Assembly: GCF_019598945.1 (NCBI RefSeq)
Contig: NZ_CP080598.1
Coordinates: 2,418,001 to 2,482,000, forward strand
Length of the DNA stretch: 64,000 nt
Direction of reading: 5' to 3'
Origin: Sphaerospermopsis torques-reginae ITEP-024
Lineage (GTDB): Bacteria > Cyanobacteriota > Cyanobacteriia > Cyanobacteriales > Nostocaceae
Part shown: positions 1 through 9,094 of the stretch, in pieces
Numbering within the stretch: the stretch's first letter is position 1
Layout: each line of letters opens with the position of its first letter
The notes under the pieces: generated by a model
What the model was told of the DNA's origin: nothing
Database searches by the model: none
Seen by the model: the letters and a program-made list of their open reading frames with translations, nothing else
Made by a program: the position numbers and the translations under genes

Positions 1-394
1 GTTGTAACTCAGCTTTAACTAATTCTGATTCTAGTACCAACAAAGTCTGTCCAGCTTTTACTACATCACCTACTTTGACTTGAATTTCCGCCACGGTTCC
101 AGCAACAGGTGCATCTAGTCTGACTGTTTTACCTTGGGGTTCTAATCTTCCTCTAGCTACACCTGTTTCATCTACCCGCGACAACATCGCCCAGGGCAAA
201 ATTATAGATACAAACACAATCAGGAAGTATAGTAATCCTCTTGTCCAAACTTGAGGTAAGCTATCAAGTAGGTCTTTGGTAGTATGAGACCAATCATCGG
301 TGGTAATAGCTGGAGTTTGGACGGTGAGAACTTCTTGATCAAGTTCATCTGAATAAGATTGGTTTTTGAAGTTGTGATTTAAAGTTTGTGGCAT
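1..394 (-). CDS. HlyD-family type I secretion adaptor, N-terminal part
   Basis: This is the first 131 codons of a leftward gene that runs off the window edge. The ATG at 392-394 begins MPQTLNHNFKNQSYSDEL. A short cytoplasmic tail is followed by one hydrophobic segment (about residues 55-70, WTRGLLYFLIVFVSIILPWA) and then a biotinyl-lipoyl-like start (GRLEPQGKTVRLDAP, VGDVVKAGQTLLVLE). That is the usual layout of membrane fusion proteins that link an inner-membrane ABC exporter to an outer-membrane channel. It lies 63 bp downstream of the ABC exporter gene on the same strand, so the two are probably co-transcribed. The family call is firm. The substrate is unknown. Confidence 0.85.
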   Translation of the reverse strand, partial: MPQTLNHNFKNQSYSDELDQEVLTVQTPAITTDDWSHTTKDLLDSLPQVWTRGLLYFLIVFVSIILPWAMLSRVDETGVARGRLEPQGKTVRLDAPVAGTVAEIQVKVGDVVKAGQTLLVLESELVKAELQ

Positions 395-457
395 GATTAC
401 CCTCAATAATTAAATGAAGTATTAAATGTGAACTATTAAGTCAAAAGTGGAATGTGA

Positions 458-3178
458 TTAAGCTGCATTATCTAACTGTTGTTGATTGAGATAAAAATAA
501 TGCCCCCGTTTAGCCATTAACTCTTCGTGATTACCACTTTCAATTAGCACACCTTTATCCAGGACTAAGATTAAATCTGCATTGCGGACAGTGGATAAAC
601 GATGAGCAATTACTAATGTGGTTCTGCCTTTGAGGATGGTATTTAAGTTATTTTGAATAATCCGCTCTGATTCAGCATCTAAATGAGAAGTTGCTTCATC
701 TAAAATCAACAGTGAGGGATTACCTAATAATGCCCTGGCAATAGCAATTCGTTGACGTTGTCCACCAGATAACATTCCCCCACCTTCACCAATTTGGGTT
801 TCGTAGCCCATCGGTAACTTTCTGATAAATTCATCAGCACCGGCTAATCGTGCTGCTTCTATAATTGCTGATAAATTTGCCCCTGGTTGTCCTAAGCTAA
901 TATTTTCTCGAATTGTGCTGCCAAATAGAAATGTATCTTGGTCAACTACCCCTACTTGTTCCCGTAAAGAACGTAAGGAAAGGCTGGTAATATCATGTCC
1001 ATCAATTAATACTTTACCATCCGTAGGTGGATACAAGCCTAAAACTAACTTAGAAATAGTCGTCTTTCCTGAACCACTACGACCGACTAAAGCCACCATT
1101 TGTCCTGGTTTTACGGTAAAGCTGAGGTTTTCTAGAACGTTAATATCACCTTCTGGGTGATAACGAAATGTGACATTATCAAAGCGAATATGACCCTGAA
1201 TTAGTGGTAAAGATTGCTTGATTTGATGCTGTAAATCTTCTTCTGGTTCTGTATCTAATACATCATTAATCCGCTCGATGGCAATGATAACTTCTTGTAA
1301 CTCATTCCACAAAACAGTTAATCTTTGAAATGGGGTAATCACATTTCCTAGCAGCATATTAAATGCTACTAATTGCCCAATAGTTAACTGATTTTGAATT
1401 ACTAGATATGCCCCATACCATAGTAACCCAGTAGTAACAACCCCCTCAATCAAATTACTAAAAATTTGCAGGCGATTACCGATAACTTGCCCAGAAAAGC
1501 TGGTTTTAACTCTCTTATTTAATAATTCTTCCCAATGCCAACGTACCGTTTGCTCCACTGCTGTAGATTTAACTGTTCTCACCCCAGAAAGAGATTCAAT
1601 TAGGTAACTACTTTCAGTGGCATAGGCGTTAAAAATTTCTCTAGATATTCTCCGTAAAAAGGGCGTAGCAATCAATGCTAACAGGAAAAAAGGTGGCACA
1701 ATTACTAATGCTAAAAGTGCCATTTTCCAACTATACCAAAACATCAATCCCACATAGATAAATACAGTGATTACATCTAGTAAAATAGATAAAGCTTCAC
1801 CGGAAAGAAAGCGTTGAATCTTGGTATTTTCTTGGACACGAGAGATGATATCACCGACATAACGGGATTCAAAGAAACTCAGGGGTAAACGCAGGGTGTG
1901 GCGAATAAAAGCCACGATTAAAGCGACATCTAACTTATGGGCTGTGTGGTCTAATAAATATTGCCGTAACCCCATCATCGCCACACGGAATAAACTGAAA
2001 ATTAGTAATCCTAAACCAACAGCAAATAAGGTGAGTTCTGAACGTTGAACTACTACCCTATCTAAGATTAACTGAGTAAATAATGGGGTAATCAGTCCAA
2101 ATATCTGAATAAACACAGATGCAGCAAATACTTCCAACATAACCAAGCTGTGGGGCTTGATTAATTCAAAGAATTGCCAAAAGGGGGTGATGGTCTCTTG
2201 GGTATCTTTTAAAAATGCTGTGGGTTGCAACAGCAGTGTATAGCCAGTCCAATTGGCTGTAAATTCAGCATGGCTAAGGGTTAATTGACCAATGGCTGGG
2301 TCGGCGACAATGACGGATTTAGGGGTAATTTCATAAACAACAATGTAATGCTTGCCTTCCCAGTGAACAATTGCTGGTAATTTTTGCTCGGCTAACTTGT
2401 TGAGAGTGGCTTTGACTGGTCTGGTACTAAAGCCAATACTTTCTGCGGCTGTGGATAAACCGCGCAAGGATGCACCATTGCGGTCAACATTAGCGATATC
2501 CCGTAAACGATTGACACTAAACCGTTTTCCCCAATACCGAGATACCATCACTAAACAAGCCGCACCGCAGTCAGAAGCACTTTGTTGGGCAAAAAAGGGG
2601 TAACGGCGAATGGTTCGTTGTAGTAAATGTCCAACGCGCTGTGTAGGACTGGGGAGGTAAGCTTTGCTAATCTTTTTTGATGGCTGTGGTTCTCTGGGTT
2701 CTGTGACAGGTGTTGGAAGAATTGACTGTTGAGGAGATGTCAGTAATTCCTCTGAATTTACTAGGTTGGAATTAATTGCATTAGCCTTGGCAAATAAATG
2801 GTTTCGGATTTGGGGATATTTAATCATCAAGGCTGACAAAACTGTAGCCGGAATAAAGCATAGTTGTACATTGACACTTGCTCTGGCTCCGTAAGGCTGA
2901 AAGTTAGCTTCTGGGAATAAGGTAAATTCCGCAAAAGATTCTCCAGGTTTTACATTAGTAATTACCTCTTCGTTATCATGTACTAATCTGACTTTACCTG
3001 CGATCGCAATGTATAATCCTGGCTCTACATCTTGTCCTTGCCAAACTTTGCCTACTTTTGGGCTTTTGAATTTAAATTGTTGGTAGTAAGTTTGAAATTC
3101 TGCTGCGGACAAAGAATGACCTAACGCTTGGTTCAACTGTTCTAGAGAAACCAATGAATCGGGTAGATTTTGCACCAT
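458..3178 (-). CDS. C39-peptidase ABC exporter with N-terminal cyclic-nucleotide-binding-like domain
   Basis: The 906-aa protein has, in order, a cNMP-binding-like beta-roll (about 35-130), a linker, a C39 bacteriocin-processing peptidase domain (about 190-320), six-helix ABC transmembrane domain (about 335-620) and a nucleotide-binding domain. The peptidase triad is visible: Cys204 in SDCGAACL, His277 in GKHYIVV and Asp293 in VADPAIG. The ATPase has Walker A GRSGSGKTT, signature LSGGQRQR and Walker B LLILDEATS. Such exporters cut a double-glycine leader and export the peptide with an HlyD partner, which follows here. The cNMP-like N-terminus recalls HetC of heterocyst-forming cyanobacteria, but HetC is longer and I do not claim orthology. 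The start overlaps the upstream HTH gene by 107 bp. Substrate unknown. Confidence 0.9.
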   Translation of the reverse strand: MVQNLPDSLVSLEQLNQALGHSLSAAEFQTYYQQFKFKSPKVGKVWQGQDVEPGLYIAIAGKVRLVHDNEEVITNVKPGESFAEFTLFPEANFQPYGARASVNVQLCFIPATVLSALMIKYPQIRNHLFAKANAINSNLVNSEELLTSPQQSILPTPVTEPREPQPSKKISKAYLPSPTQRVGHLLQRTIRRYPFFAQQSASDCGAACLVMVSRYWGKRFSVNRLRDIANVDRNGASLRGLSTAAESIGFSTRPVKATLNKLAEQKLPAIVHWEGKHYIVVYEITPKSVIVADPAIGQLTLSHAEFTANWTGYTLLLQPTAFLKDTQETITPFWQFFELIKPHSLVMLEVFAASVFIQIFGLITPLFTQLILDRVVVQRSELTLFAVGLGLLIFSLFRVAMMGLRQYLLDHTAHKLDVALIVAFIRHTLRLPLSFFESRYVGDIISRVQENTKIQRFLSGEALSILLDVITVFIYVGLMFWYSWKMALLALVIVPPFFLLALIATPFLRRISREIFNAYATESSYLIESLSGVRTVKSTAVEQTVRWHWEELLNKRVKTSFSGQVIGNRLQIFSNLIEGVVTTGLLWYGAYLVIQNQLTIGQLVAFNMLLGNVITPFQRLTVLWNELQEVIIAIERINDVLDTEPEEDLQHQIKQSLPLIQGHIRFDNVTFRYHPEGDINVLENLSFTVKPGQMVALVGRSGSGKTTISKLVLGLYPPTDGKVLIDGHDITSLSLRSLREQVGVVDQDTFLFGSTIRENISLGQPGANLSAIIEAARLAGADEFIRKLPMGYETQIGEGGGMLSGGQRQRIAIARALLGNPSLLILDEATSHLDAESERIIQNNLNTILKGRTTLVIAHRLSTVRNADLILVLDKGVLIESGNHEELMAKRGHYFYLNQQQLDNAA

Positions 3179-3779
3179 AAGTTTTTGACTTTGTATCTAA
3201 TTTGGGAAGTTGAATGGGCTGAAATCCATCATTTTCTGGTATGTTGTCGGATTTAAGGTCGTAAATCACGATTTTGGAACTTCCAGCATTTCCTTTGATA
3301 GTTGCTTGGTAATTATTGGTTTTGCATCGAGTTGATAATCCCATCTGCTTGAGGAGTCGCTTCAGATGGCGATCGCTCACCTCAACCCCAAATTCCTTTG
3401 CTAGATGTTTCTGCAACCAGTTGGTTGTCCATTGCTGAAAAGGATAACCATGATCACGAGGATTACTGATCACTAATTCTTTTAAACGTTTTAAATATTC
3501 TTCGTTGACTGTTTTAGGACGGCCAATTGGACAATCTTGCCATTGATGCGCCATCCCACTACGGGCTATGTGTATCCAATGTCTTGCTGTGGCAGCAGAA
3601 CATCCCAAAATTTGACAAATTTCTGTTTGAGTTCTCCCTTGATCTGCCAACAACATGATTTCAATCCGTTGTCGGTAGGACTCAGAGCAATTTTCTTGTA
3701 TTTTTTTTTGCAGCAGTTGGCGCTGGAACGGTGTTAAAAAATTACCCATGCCAGCTTGTTTAACTTTGATGTTGTACAT
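3072..3779 (-). CDS. IS630-like helix-turn-helix protein upstream of the exporter
   Basis: The protein of about 235 aa starts MYNIKVKQAGMGNF; ATG 3749 (MGNFLTPFQ) is another possible start. It has two helix-turn-helix units resembling the N-terminus of IS630-family transposases: QTEICQILGCSAATARHWI, then the GRPKTVNEEYLKRLKEL and GVEVSDRHLKRLLKQMGLS segments. The DDE catalytic domain is absent, so it is more likely a DNA-binding protein derived from a transposase than an active one. The last 36 residues are read in another frame inside the exporter gene and look less natural, so the C-terminus may be a read-on. Its position directly before the exporter suggests a regulator of that operon (inference). 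Confidence 0.6.
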   Translation of the reverse strand: MYNIKVKQAGMGNFLTPFQRQLLQKKIQENCSESYRQRIEIMLLADQGRTQTEICQILGCSAATARHWIHIARSGMAHQWQDCPIGRPKTVNEEYLKRLKELVISNPRDHGYPFQQWTTNWLQKHLAKEFGVEVSDRHLKRLLKQMGLSTRCKTNNYQATIKGNAGSSKIVIYDLKSDNIPENDGFQPIQLPKLDTKSKTYGAKSTRFIGFSRTVEPSVRSFFVRSRISNLLPTI

Positions 3780-4425
3780 AATGCACCCATTCAAAACTGA
3801 TTGACAGTGTTACGAGCTAAACATCCGTATTTATTCTAATTTTGACCCAATACAAGTTTGTCATAAGTGTTCAATCCTGCAATAAAACTTTACAATCTTT
3901 GCGCTTTACCCAGGTAAAATCCATTGTCTATTGAGAATAGAGTCATTAATTGCTCAAATTTAGTATCACCATCAAAATCTTACAGCAGTTTTCGGTATTC
4001 TGAGGTACAGATTTTAATGATAAAACCCTTGTGGAACAGGCATCCTGCCTGTTAACCTTGTACCTCATTTACCTCGAAACTGCTGTAACATTCAACACTT
4101 CTGCAAGTTTGTATATCATTTTAGACGTAAAGAAACTGATACCTGATGTAGATGTAGCCATTACTAAATAGTGGCAGACTAGCTGTGCAACAAAATACAG
4201 ATATGCGTATAGTTTAAACCATTATTAATTTATTATAAAAACAATACCTTAGCCATTTTCCCGTAGGTTGGGTTGAACGAAGTAAAACCCAACGTATTTG
4301 TTGGGTTTCGTTCCTCAACCCAACCTACAAATCAAGATATTTTTGATTTTGGCGAAGGTATTGAAAAAATAACATTTTATCTACTGAATACTGCTCTTGC
4401 TGAACTCTGGGAAGAGAGATTTTGA
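3780..4425. other. Intergenic region without a recognisable gene
   Basis: No convincing coding sequence is seen between the HTH gene and the small fragment at 4426. The region is AT-rich and holds a short inverted motif near 4030-4055 (aacaggcatcctgcctgtt) and one copy of the GTAGGTTGGGTT repeat described separately. The promoter of the leftward HTH-exporter operon should lie at its left side, but no clear -35/-10 pair stands out. Confidence 0.5.
4256..4365. repeat. GTAGGTTGGGTT-type dispersed inverted repeat, copy A
   Basis: About 110 bp with terminal inverted motifs GTAGGTTGGGTT and AACCCAACCTAC around a spacer with direct and inverted pieces of the same motif. Its right flank (aaatcaagatatttttgatt, then tggcgaaggtattg) recurs almost base for base at 17033-17151, where the copy is longer. 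Shorter relatives are seen near 11430-11455, 28272-28302, 29066-29097 and 50095-50173. It behaves like a non-coding mobile repeat. Confidence 0.75.
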
Positions 4426-4584
4426 GTGGAAATGTGCGATCGCTTCCAAGAAAATCCAGCATTTGCAAAAATGGGAACGGAAAAATGGTTAGCAGAAAAT
4501 CCGCTTCCTGTACCTACAGAAAGGGAAATAGCAACGCAAAATAAAGGTGAACCTGTTTATCGAGCAATGTTTGTAAAGCATTAA
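4426..4584 (+). pseudogene. Short gene remnant, C-terminal end only
   Basis: A 52-codon frame starting with GTG directly after an in-frame TGA reads like the tail of a real protein (FQENPAFAKMGTEKWLAENP, then TEREIATQNKGEPVYRAMFV). It contains a HIP1 octamer and ends 4 bp inside the convergent kinase gene. The GEPVYRA ending weakly recalls the end of sensor or DUF3365-like domains, but I cannot assign a family. There is no ribosome binding site and no room for a full domain, so a decayed fragment is the likeliest reading. Confidence 0.35.
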
Positions 4585-5750
4585 ATTTCAATTTTAATTA
4601 CAGGTAAAGTAACTGTGAAAGTTGTTCCCACATCAATTTGACTCTCAAATTTAATTTCACCACCATGCGCTTCCACACATTTTTTCACAATTGCTAAACC
4701 CATACCTGTACCGGAGATACCGCTGACATTTTCACCACGATGAAAGGGAATAAAGAGTTGATTTTGATCTTTTGTAGAAATACCAATTCCCCAATCTTGA
4801 ATTTTGAAGGTTGCTGTTTTTTCTTGTCTGGTTAATTCAAATTTGACTTTGCTATCAGGGTAGGAATATTTAATAGCATTACTGAGGATATTTCCTAAAA
4901 TATGCCGTAATAAATTTTCATCCCAAAGAGTTGAGCTAAAGTCACCAGAACTGGTAAATTCTATAGTCACTCGTTTCTCTAAAGCAGTTAAATGAGTATC
5001 TTCTAATATTTGATGACAAAAAGCTTCTAAATTTAAAGGATAAAGTTGACATTGTAATTTGCCAGAATCGGCTTTACCAATAAATGAAACTTCATCTAAT
5101 AATTGCGCCATGTTTTTAATTGCGGAGCGAATCATTTTTAAATGATTTAATTTCTTTTCTTGGGTTAATTTATCATCATTATTTTGTAGCAATCCCGCAG
5201 CTAAGAGTATCGTATTTAAAGGATTACGAATGTCATGGGAAAGCATAGAAACAAATTCAGTTTTAAACTGATATAGTTCCTGGGCTTTTTCCAGTTCAGC
5301 AGTTCTTTCTTCAACTGTGATTTCTAATGTTTGATTGACTGTGCGTAATTGTTCTAAAACTTGTTTTCTGGCGATCGCATACTGAACTGAACGCACTAAG
5401 ACATCTGGATTTACTTGTCTTTTGACTAAATAATCTTGCGCTCCCTGTCTCACAGCTTCTATTGCTAATTCTTCATCATTGATATTAGTAAGAACAACAA
5501 TAGGTGTGCTGGGTGCTTGACTCATTAGTAAGGGTAGGGATGATAATCCTTGACTATCAGGTAAGGTTAAATCTAACAAAATTACGTCATAGTTTTGTTG
5601 ACTTAATTCATAAAAAGCATCTCGTAATCTTTGGACATGAACTAAACTAAACTCTTTTGATGGGGATTGCTTCAAAAACTCTTGTAACAACCTAGCTTCC
5701 GCCAAGTTGTCTTCTATTAACAAGATTTTTACCAAGCAAGTTGCAGTCAT
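4581..5750 (-). CDS. Receiver domain-histidine kinase hybrid
   Basis: The 389-aa soluble protein has an N-terminal receiver (residues 6-125, phospho-acceptor Asp60 in VILLDLTLPD, Lys in YLVKRQ), a short coiled coil (about 130-165) and a HisKA/HATPase_c kinase. His172 sits in FVSMLSHDIRNPLNT, the N box is LSNAIKY, and the G boxes are DWGIGIS and [11 protein letters not shown]. There is no membrane segment or sensor domain, so its input is probably phosphotransfer to the receiver. It is the last of three leftward genes with the phytochrome and Rcp regulator, 143 bp downstream of the latter, which suggests it works in the same light-signalling relay (inference from position). Confidence 0.88.
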   Translation of the reverse strand: MTATCLVKILLIEDNLAEARLLQEFLKQSPSKEFSLVHVQRLRDAFYELSQQNYDVILLDLTLPDSQGLSSLPLLMSQAPSTPIVVLTNINDEELAIEAVRQGAQDYLVKRQVNPDVLVRSVQYAIARKQVLEQLRTVNQTLEITVEERTAELEKAQELYQFKTEFVSMLSHDIRNPLNTILLAAGLLQNNDDKLTQEKKLNHLKMIRSAIKNMAQLLDEVSFIGKADSGKLQCQLYPLNLEAFCHQILEDTHLTALEKRVTIEFTSSGDFSSTLWDENLLRHILGNILSNAIKYSYPDSKVKFELTRQEKTATFKIQDWGIGISTKDQNQLFIPFHRGENVSGISGTGMGLAIVKKCVEAHGGEIKFESQIDVGTTFTVTLPVIKIEI

Positions 5751-5754
5751 TATT

Positions 5755-5890
5755 TTCCAGGAGTTCAGGAGTTCAGGAGTTCAGGAGGCAGGGGGCAGTT
5801 TTTTAATTACGAATTATGAATTATCAATTTATTTTTACCCAGTCACCAGTCACCAATCACCAATCACCAATTACCAATCACCAATCACCA
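5755..5890. repeat. Short tandem heptamer repeats
   Basis: Two adjacent runs: an AGGAGTTC-type octamer about three times near 5759-5785, then a CACCAATCACCAGTC-type heptamer series at about 5840-5890. These match the short tandemly repeated repetitive sequences known from heterocystous cyanobacteria. They fill the gap between the Rcp gene and the kinase. Confidence 0.75.
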
Positions 5891-5893
5891 GTA

Positions 5894-6340
5894 TTATTCT
5901 GTGGGTAAAGTGGCGGTAGCAAACCAAAATTCCTCAATACCTTTGACTATTTGAAATAATTGGGCGAGGTTGCGGGATTTGGTGATGTAACAGTTTACGT
6001 GCAAGTCGTAGCTGTGGTAAATGTCATCTTCGTTTTTGGAAGTTGTTAACACTACCACAGGAATGCGTTTGAGTTTGGGATCAGATTTAATTTCTGCTAA
6101 TACTTCTCGTCCATCTTTTCTGGGTAAATTTAAATCGAGAAGGATCAGATCGGGGCGTATTGCATTTGCATATTCACCTTCTTGACGCAGATAGGCCATT
6201 GCGTCTATTCCATCCCTAACTGTCACTACCTGATGAGGTAGTGAACTGGTTTTTAATGCTTCTTGGATGAGGCGAATGTCGGCTTTATTATCCTCAACTA
6301 AAAAGATTATTTTGTGTGTTTCTTCCGTTTCTACGCTCAC
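5894..6340 (-). CDS. rcp1: Rcp1-type phytochrome response regulator
   Basis: A single-domain receiver. Starting at the GTG at 6338-6340 gives 148 aa, close to the length of known Rcp1 proteins. An AGGAGG Shine-Dalgarno lies 8 nt upstream, which decides this start over the longer ATG at 6382. The phospho-acceptor is Asp69 in [13 protein letters not shown], with the acidic pair VEDN near residue 17 and Lys in CYITKS. There is no output domain. The gene overlaps the end of the phytochrome gene by 47 bp, so the two are translationally linked and the protein is the expected phosphotransfer partner of that phytochrome. Confidence 0.9.
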   Translation of the reverse strand: MSVETEETHKIIFLVEDNKADIRLIQEALKTSSLPHQVVTVRDGIDAMAYLRQEGEYANAIRPDLILLDLNLPRKDGREVLAEIKSDPKLKRIPVVVLTTSKNEDDIYHSYDLHVNCYITKSRNLAQLFQIVKGIEEFWFATATLPTE

Positions 6341-8615
6341 GATCACGTCCTCCTGCTGGAATGGTAAAGTAGAAGGTTGCACCTTGTCCGAGTTGTGACT
6401 CTACCCAAATTCGCCCCCGATGACATTCAATGATTTTTTTACAAATTGCTAAACCCATACCAGTACCGGGGTATTCATCCCTGGTGTGGAGACGTTGAAA
6501 GATGACAAAAATGCGATCGCTAAAATGCGGATCTATGCCTATTCCATTATCGCGTACTGAGAACAACCATTCATCTTCTAATCTTTCTGCACCTATATGA
6601 ATTTTTGGTGGTTCGTGAGAGCGAAATTTGATCGCATTACCGATCAAGTTTAAAAATAATTGCATTATTTGTGTACCATCAGCCATGACAGTGGGTAATG
6701 GATCATGGGTAATGGTTGTGTCGGTTTCGGAAATGCGTTTGCGGAGGTTACTTAATGCTTTTTCTAAGGCTGTTTCTACTTCTGTAACTTGAAATGCGAT
6801 CGCTTGAGTATCAACTTTGGAATATGCTAATACATCATCAATCAAGGTTTGCATTAAGCTGACTCCCTCGACTGCAAAATTAATAAATTCTTTCGCATCT
6901 TCATCAAGGGCAGCTTCATAACGCATTTCTAATAATTGCACATAATTTGCTACTTGATTTAATGGTTCTTGTAAATCATGGGAAGCAACATAGGCAAATT
7001 TTTTCAATTCCGCATTTGATCTTTCTAAATCATGGGCTAATTGTGCTAATTCATCCGCTTGACGTAATACAATATTCACAATTGCTTTCCGCAATTCTAA
7101 AGCTGCTTTGATTTCTACATATTGCCAAGGTAAGGATGTTAATCTAACTGTTTCTTTCCACAGTTCAAATGATTTGCGGGGACATAAATGTAAATTTCCC
7201 TGAGTTTGATTAACTTCATAAGCTTGATTAGGATTTCCACCCCAATTAACAGTTTGAATCACCTCCGGTCTAAACCATAATACATAATTCCTTTGGGAAA
7301 TAGGAATAGCTAATAAACCACTAGCGACATTTTTAAAACTAATCGCATCTGGGTAAATATTAGCCAAAGAATCCGTATAAAAGACTTCATCCTCTATATT
7401 ATTCTTTAACCATTCTACTAAAAAATTCAGTTCTTCTTCTTTGGGAGTTTCCCCAATTAAAGTATAATTTCCTCCAAAACAAACTGCTGCTCCTGTGGCA
7501 CTGGTTAAATCTAAAAGATTTGGTTGGTTTTTCACCAAACCATCAATAAAGTTATCTTCTTGGGACATATATTCAACTAAAAGTGATTGAATATAGGTCA
7601 AATTCATGCGATAATCGTAATCTTCGGTTTCTTCTCTAGCGGAAATTTCAGAAAATATCACTCTCCCTAAAAATTCGCAAGCTTTTCGCAATTCATAGGA
7701 AACATATTTAGGTGTTTTATGATGACAAGCAATCAATCCCCAAAGTTTTTTATCTTTAATCAAAGAGATTGTCAAAGAAGCACCAACCCCCATATTATGT
7801 AAATATTCTATATGGCAAGGTGCGGGACTTCTGAGAATAGAGTTAGTTAAATCAACTGGACGATTTGTAACAGGATTATCAACAGGAAAAATTATTACAG
7901 GTTCTACATTAGCATCGGGAATTAACCTGATAGAATTATCAATAAATAATTTTCTTGCAGGTTTGGGAATATCTGATTCTGGATAATGTAAACCCAAGTA
8001 AGATTCTAACTCGCCTATTTTTTCTTCAGCAATAACTGAACCATGTCCATCATCATCGAATTTATATAGCATGACTCGATCAAATCCGGTGACTTTCCGC
8101 ACTTCCTGAACAATGATTTGACAAAATTCTCTCAGATTTTTGGTGTTTTCTAACCGATTAATGGATGTTCTGGCTAAGTGGTAAAAGCTTAAAAAGGGAA
8201 TATTTTCTTGGGAAATTGCAGGTTCTAATTCTAGAATTAAAAAACCTTCAGAATTACGGTGAAATACAGCATCAAATACTGTGTATTCATCACCTTTTCT
8301 CTTAATCCAAAGTTTGGTAGGATTGATAAAATCTAGATTCTGATCTAATAACCCAGATTTAATTCTCTCAAACTGGAATGGATCGATTAAATCTTCTAAT
8401 TTTTTCTGCACCATATTTTCGGGAGAAATGCCGAAAACATTTAAGGTATTATTACTAACCTGTAATACATTTAATTCTGGTTCTTCTAATATTAACAGAA
8501 TACCATAAGGTTGAATTTGGCTAGAAAGATGAATTGGTGCTTCTTTCAAGCTGGTTATATTAATATCTGAAACATTTTGTAGTTGTAAGCTTTGTAGTTG
8601 TAAGCTGATATCCAT
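6294..8615 (-). CDS. cphA: Cyanobacterial phytochrome histidine kinase (Cph1/CphA type)
   Basis: The protein is 773 aa from the ATG at 8613-8615; a GGGG motif 7 nt upstream favours it over the preceding GTG. The order is PAS (about 20-130), GAF (about 145-325), PHY (about 335-505), HisKA and HATPase_c. Bilin-site signatures are visible: SDIPKPAR near residue 215 and Cys267 in [10 protein letters not shown], the usual thioether attachment site in Cph1-type proteins. The PHY tongue motif CPRKSF is near 478. His546 is in [13 protein letters not shown], and the ATP lid is [11 protein letters not shown]. It should be a red/far-red photoreceptor that phosphorylates the overlapping Rcp regulator. 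All key residues are present and nothing is truncated. Confidence 0.94.
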   Translation of the reverse strand: MDISLQLQSLQLQNVSDINITSLKEAPIHLSSQIQPYGILLILEEPELNVLQVSNNTLNVFGISPENMVQKKLEDLIDPFQFERIKSGLLDQNLDFINPTKLWIKRKGDEYTVFDAVFHRNSEGFLILELEPAISQENIPFLSFYHLARTSINRLENTKNLREFCQIIVQEVRKVTGFDRVMLYKFDDDGHGSVIAEEKIGELESYLGLHYPESDIPKPARKLFIDNSIRLIPDANVEPVIIFPVDNPVTNRPVDLTNSILRSPAPCHIEYLHNMGVGASLTISLIKDKKLWGLIACHHKTPKYVSYELRKACEFLGRVIFSEISAREETEDYDYRMNLTYIQSLLVEYMSQEDNFIDGLVKNQPNLLDLTSATGAAVCFGGNYTLIGETPKEEELNFLVEWLKNNIEDEVFYTDSLANIYPDAISFKNVASGLLAIPISQRNYVLWFRPEVIQTVNWGGNPNQAYEVNQTQGNLHLCPRKSFELWKETVRLTSLPWQYVEIKAALELRKAIVNIVLRQADELAQLAHDLERSNAELKKFAYVASHDLQEPLNQVANYVQLLEMRYEAALDEDAKEFINFAVEGVSLMQTLIDDVLAYSKVDTQAIAFQVTEVETALEKALSNLRKRISETDTTITHDPLPTVMADGTQIMQLFLNLIGNAIKFRSHEPPKIHIGAERLEDEWLFSVRDNGIGIDPHFSDRIFVIFQRLHTRDEYPGTGMGLAICKKIIECHRGRIWVESQLGQGATFYFTIPAGGRDRERRNGRNTQNNLFS

Positions 8616-9094
8616 CACGATTCCCCTCTATTATCTAGGTGCATCAAGAGCAGAGTTAGCGATAGATGTTTTCACTTGTCAGGTTTATTAACCTACCCAG
8701 ATGTAACTCTCTTAGCACTTTTCAATGTTATGTTCAACTAACTTGCAGATGATTATGTAGCTAAAAAACTGAATGAGATGTTAAATTCTACTAATTTGCT
8801 TTTTCTAGATTTTGTGATTACTTGGTTAATTTTTGGTATTCTCTATATCATTGCCTTGCTTTTTTGTAATTGGGTAGATTTACCCTAACTGCTTACAGTG
8901 TAACAGGTAGTTATTCTGAATACCGATAATAAATGTAAAACACAAGTGAGTAATTAAACGCTTTTTATGTAGATATATTAAGAAAAAATCAAATCTTGGA
9001 TCTTAAATTCCAGATCCCTGACTTCTGAACATCAATCAGATTTAATGGAAATTATCAAAATAAGAAGTCGGGGATATTTATTGCCACTTTTACA
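8616..9094. other. Intergenic region upstream of phytochrome
   Basis: About 480 bp with no convincing gene. It should hold the promoter of the leftward phytochrome operon. The right part contains one 66-bp inverted-repeat element (separate entry). The rest is AT-rich with no distinctive structure. Confidence 0.5.
9012..9077. repeat. 66-bp miniature inverted-repeat element, copy 1
   Basis: The ends form a 15-bp imperfect inverted repeat: AGATCCCTGACTTCT at 9012-9026 and AGAAGTCGGGGATAT at 9063-9077. Two further copies of 65-66 bp lie at 10738-10803 and 50924-50988. Only the ends are conserved; the middle differs. It lies just after the stop codon of the glycosyltransferase gene, where a hairpin could also act as a terminator. 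Confidence 0.75.

Noticed and set aside
458-3178. Calling the exporter HetC
   Set aside because: Domain order is alike, but it is shorter and no hetP-like gene is next to it in the window.
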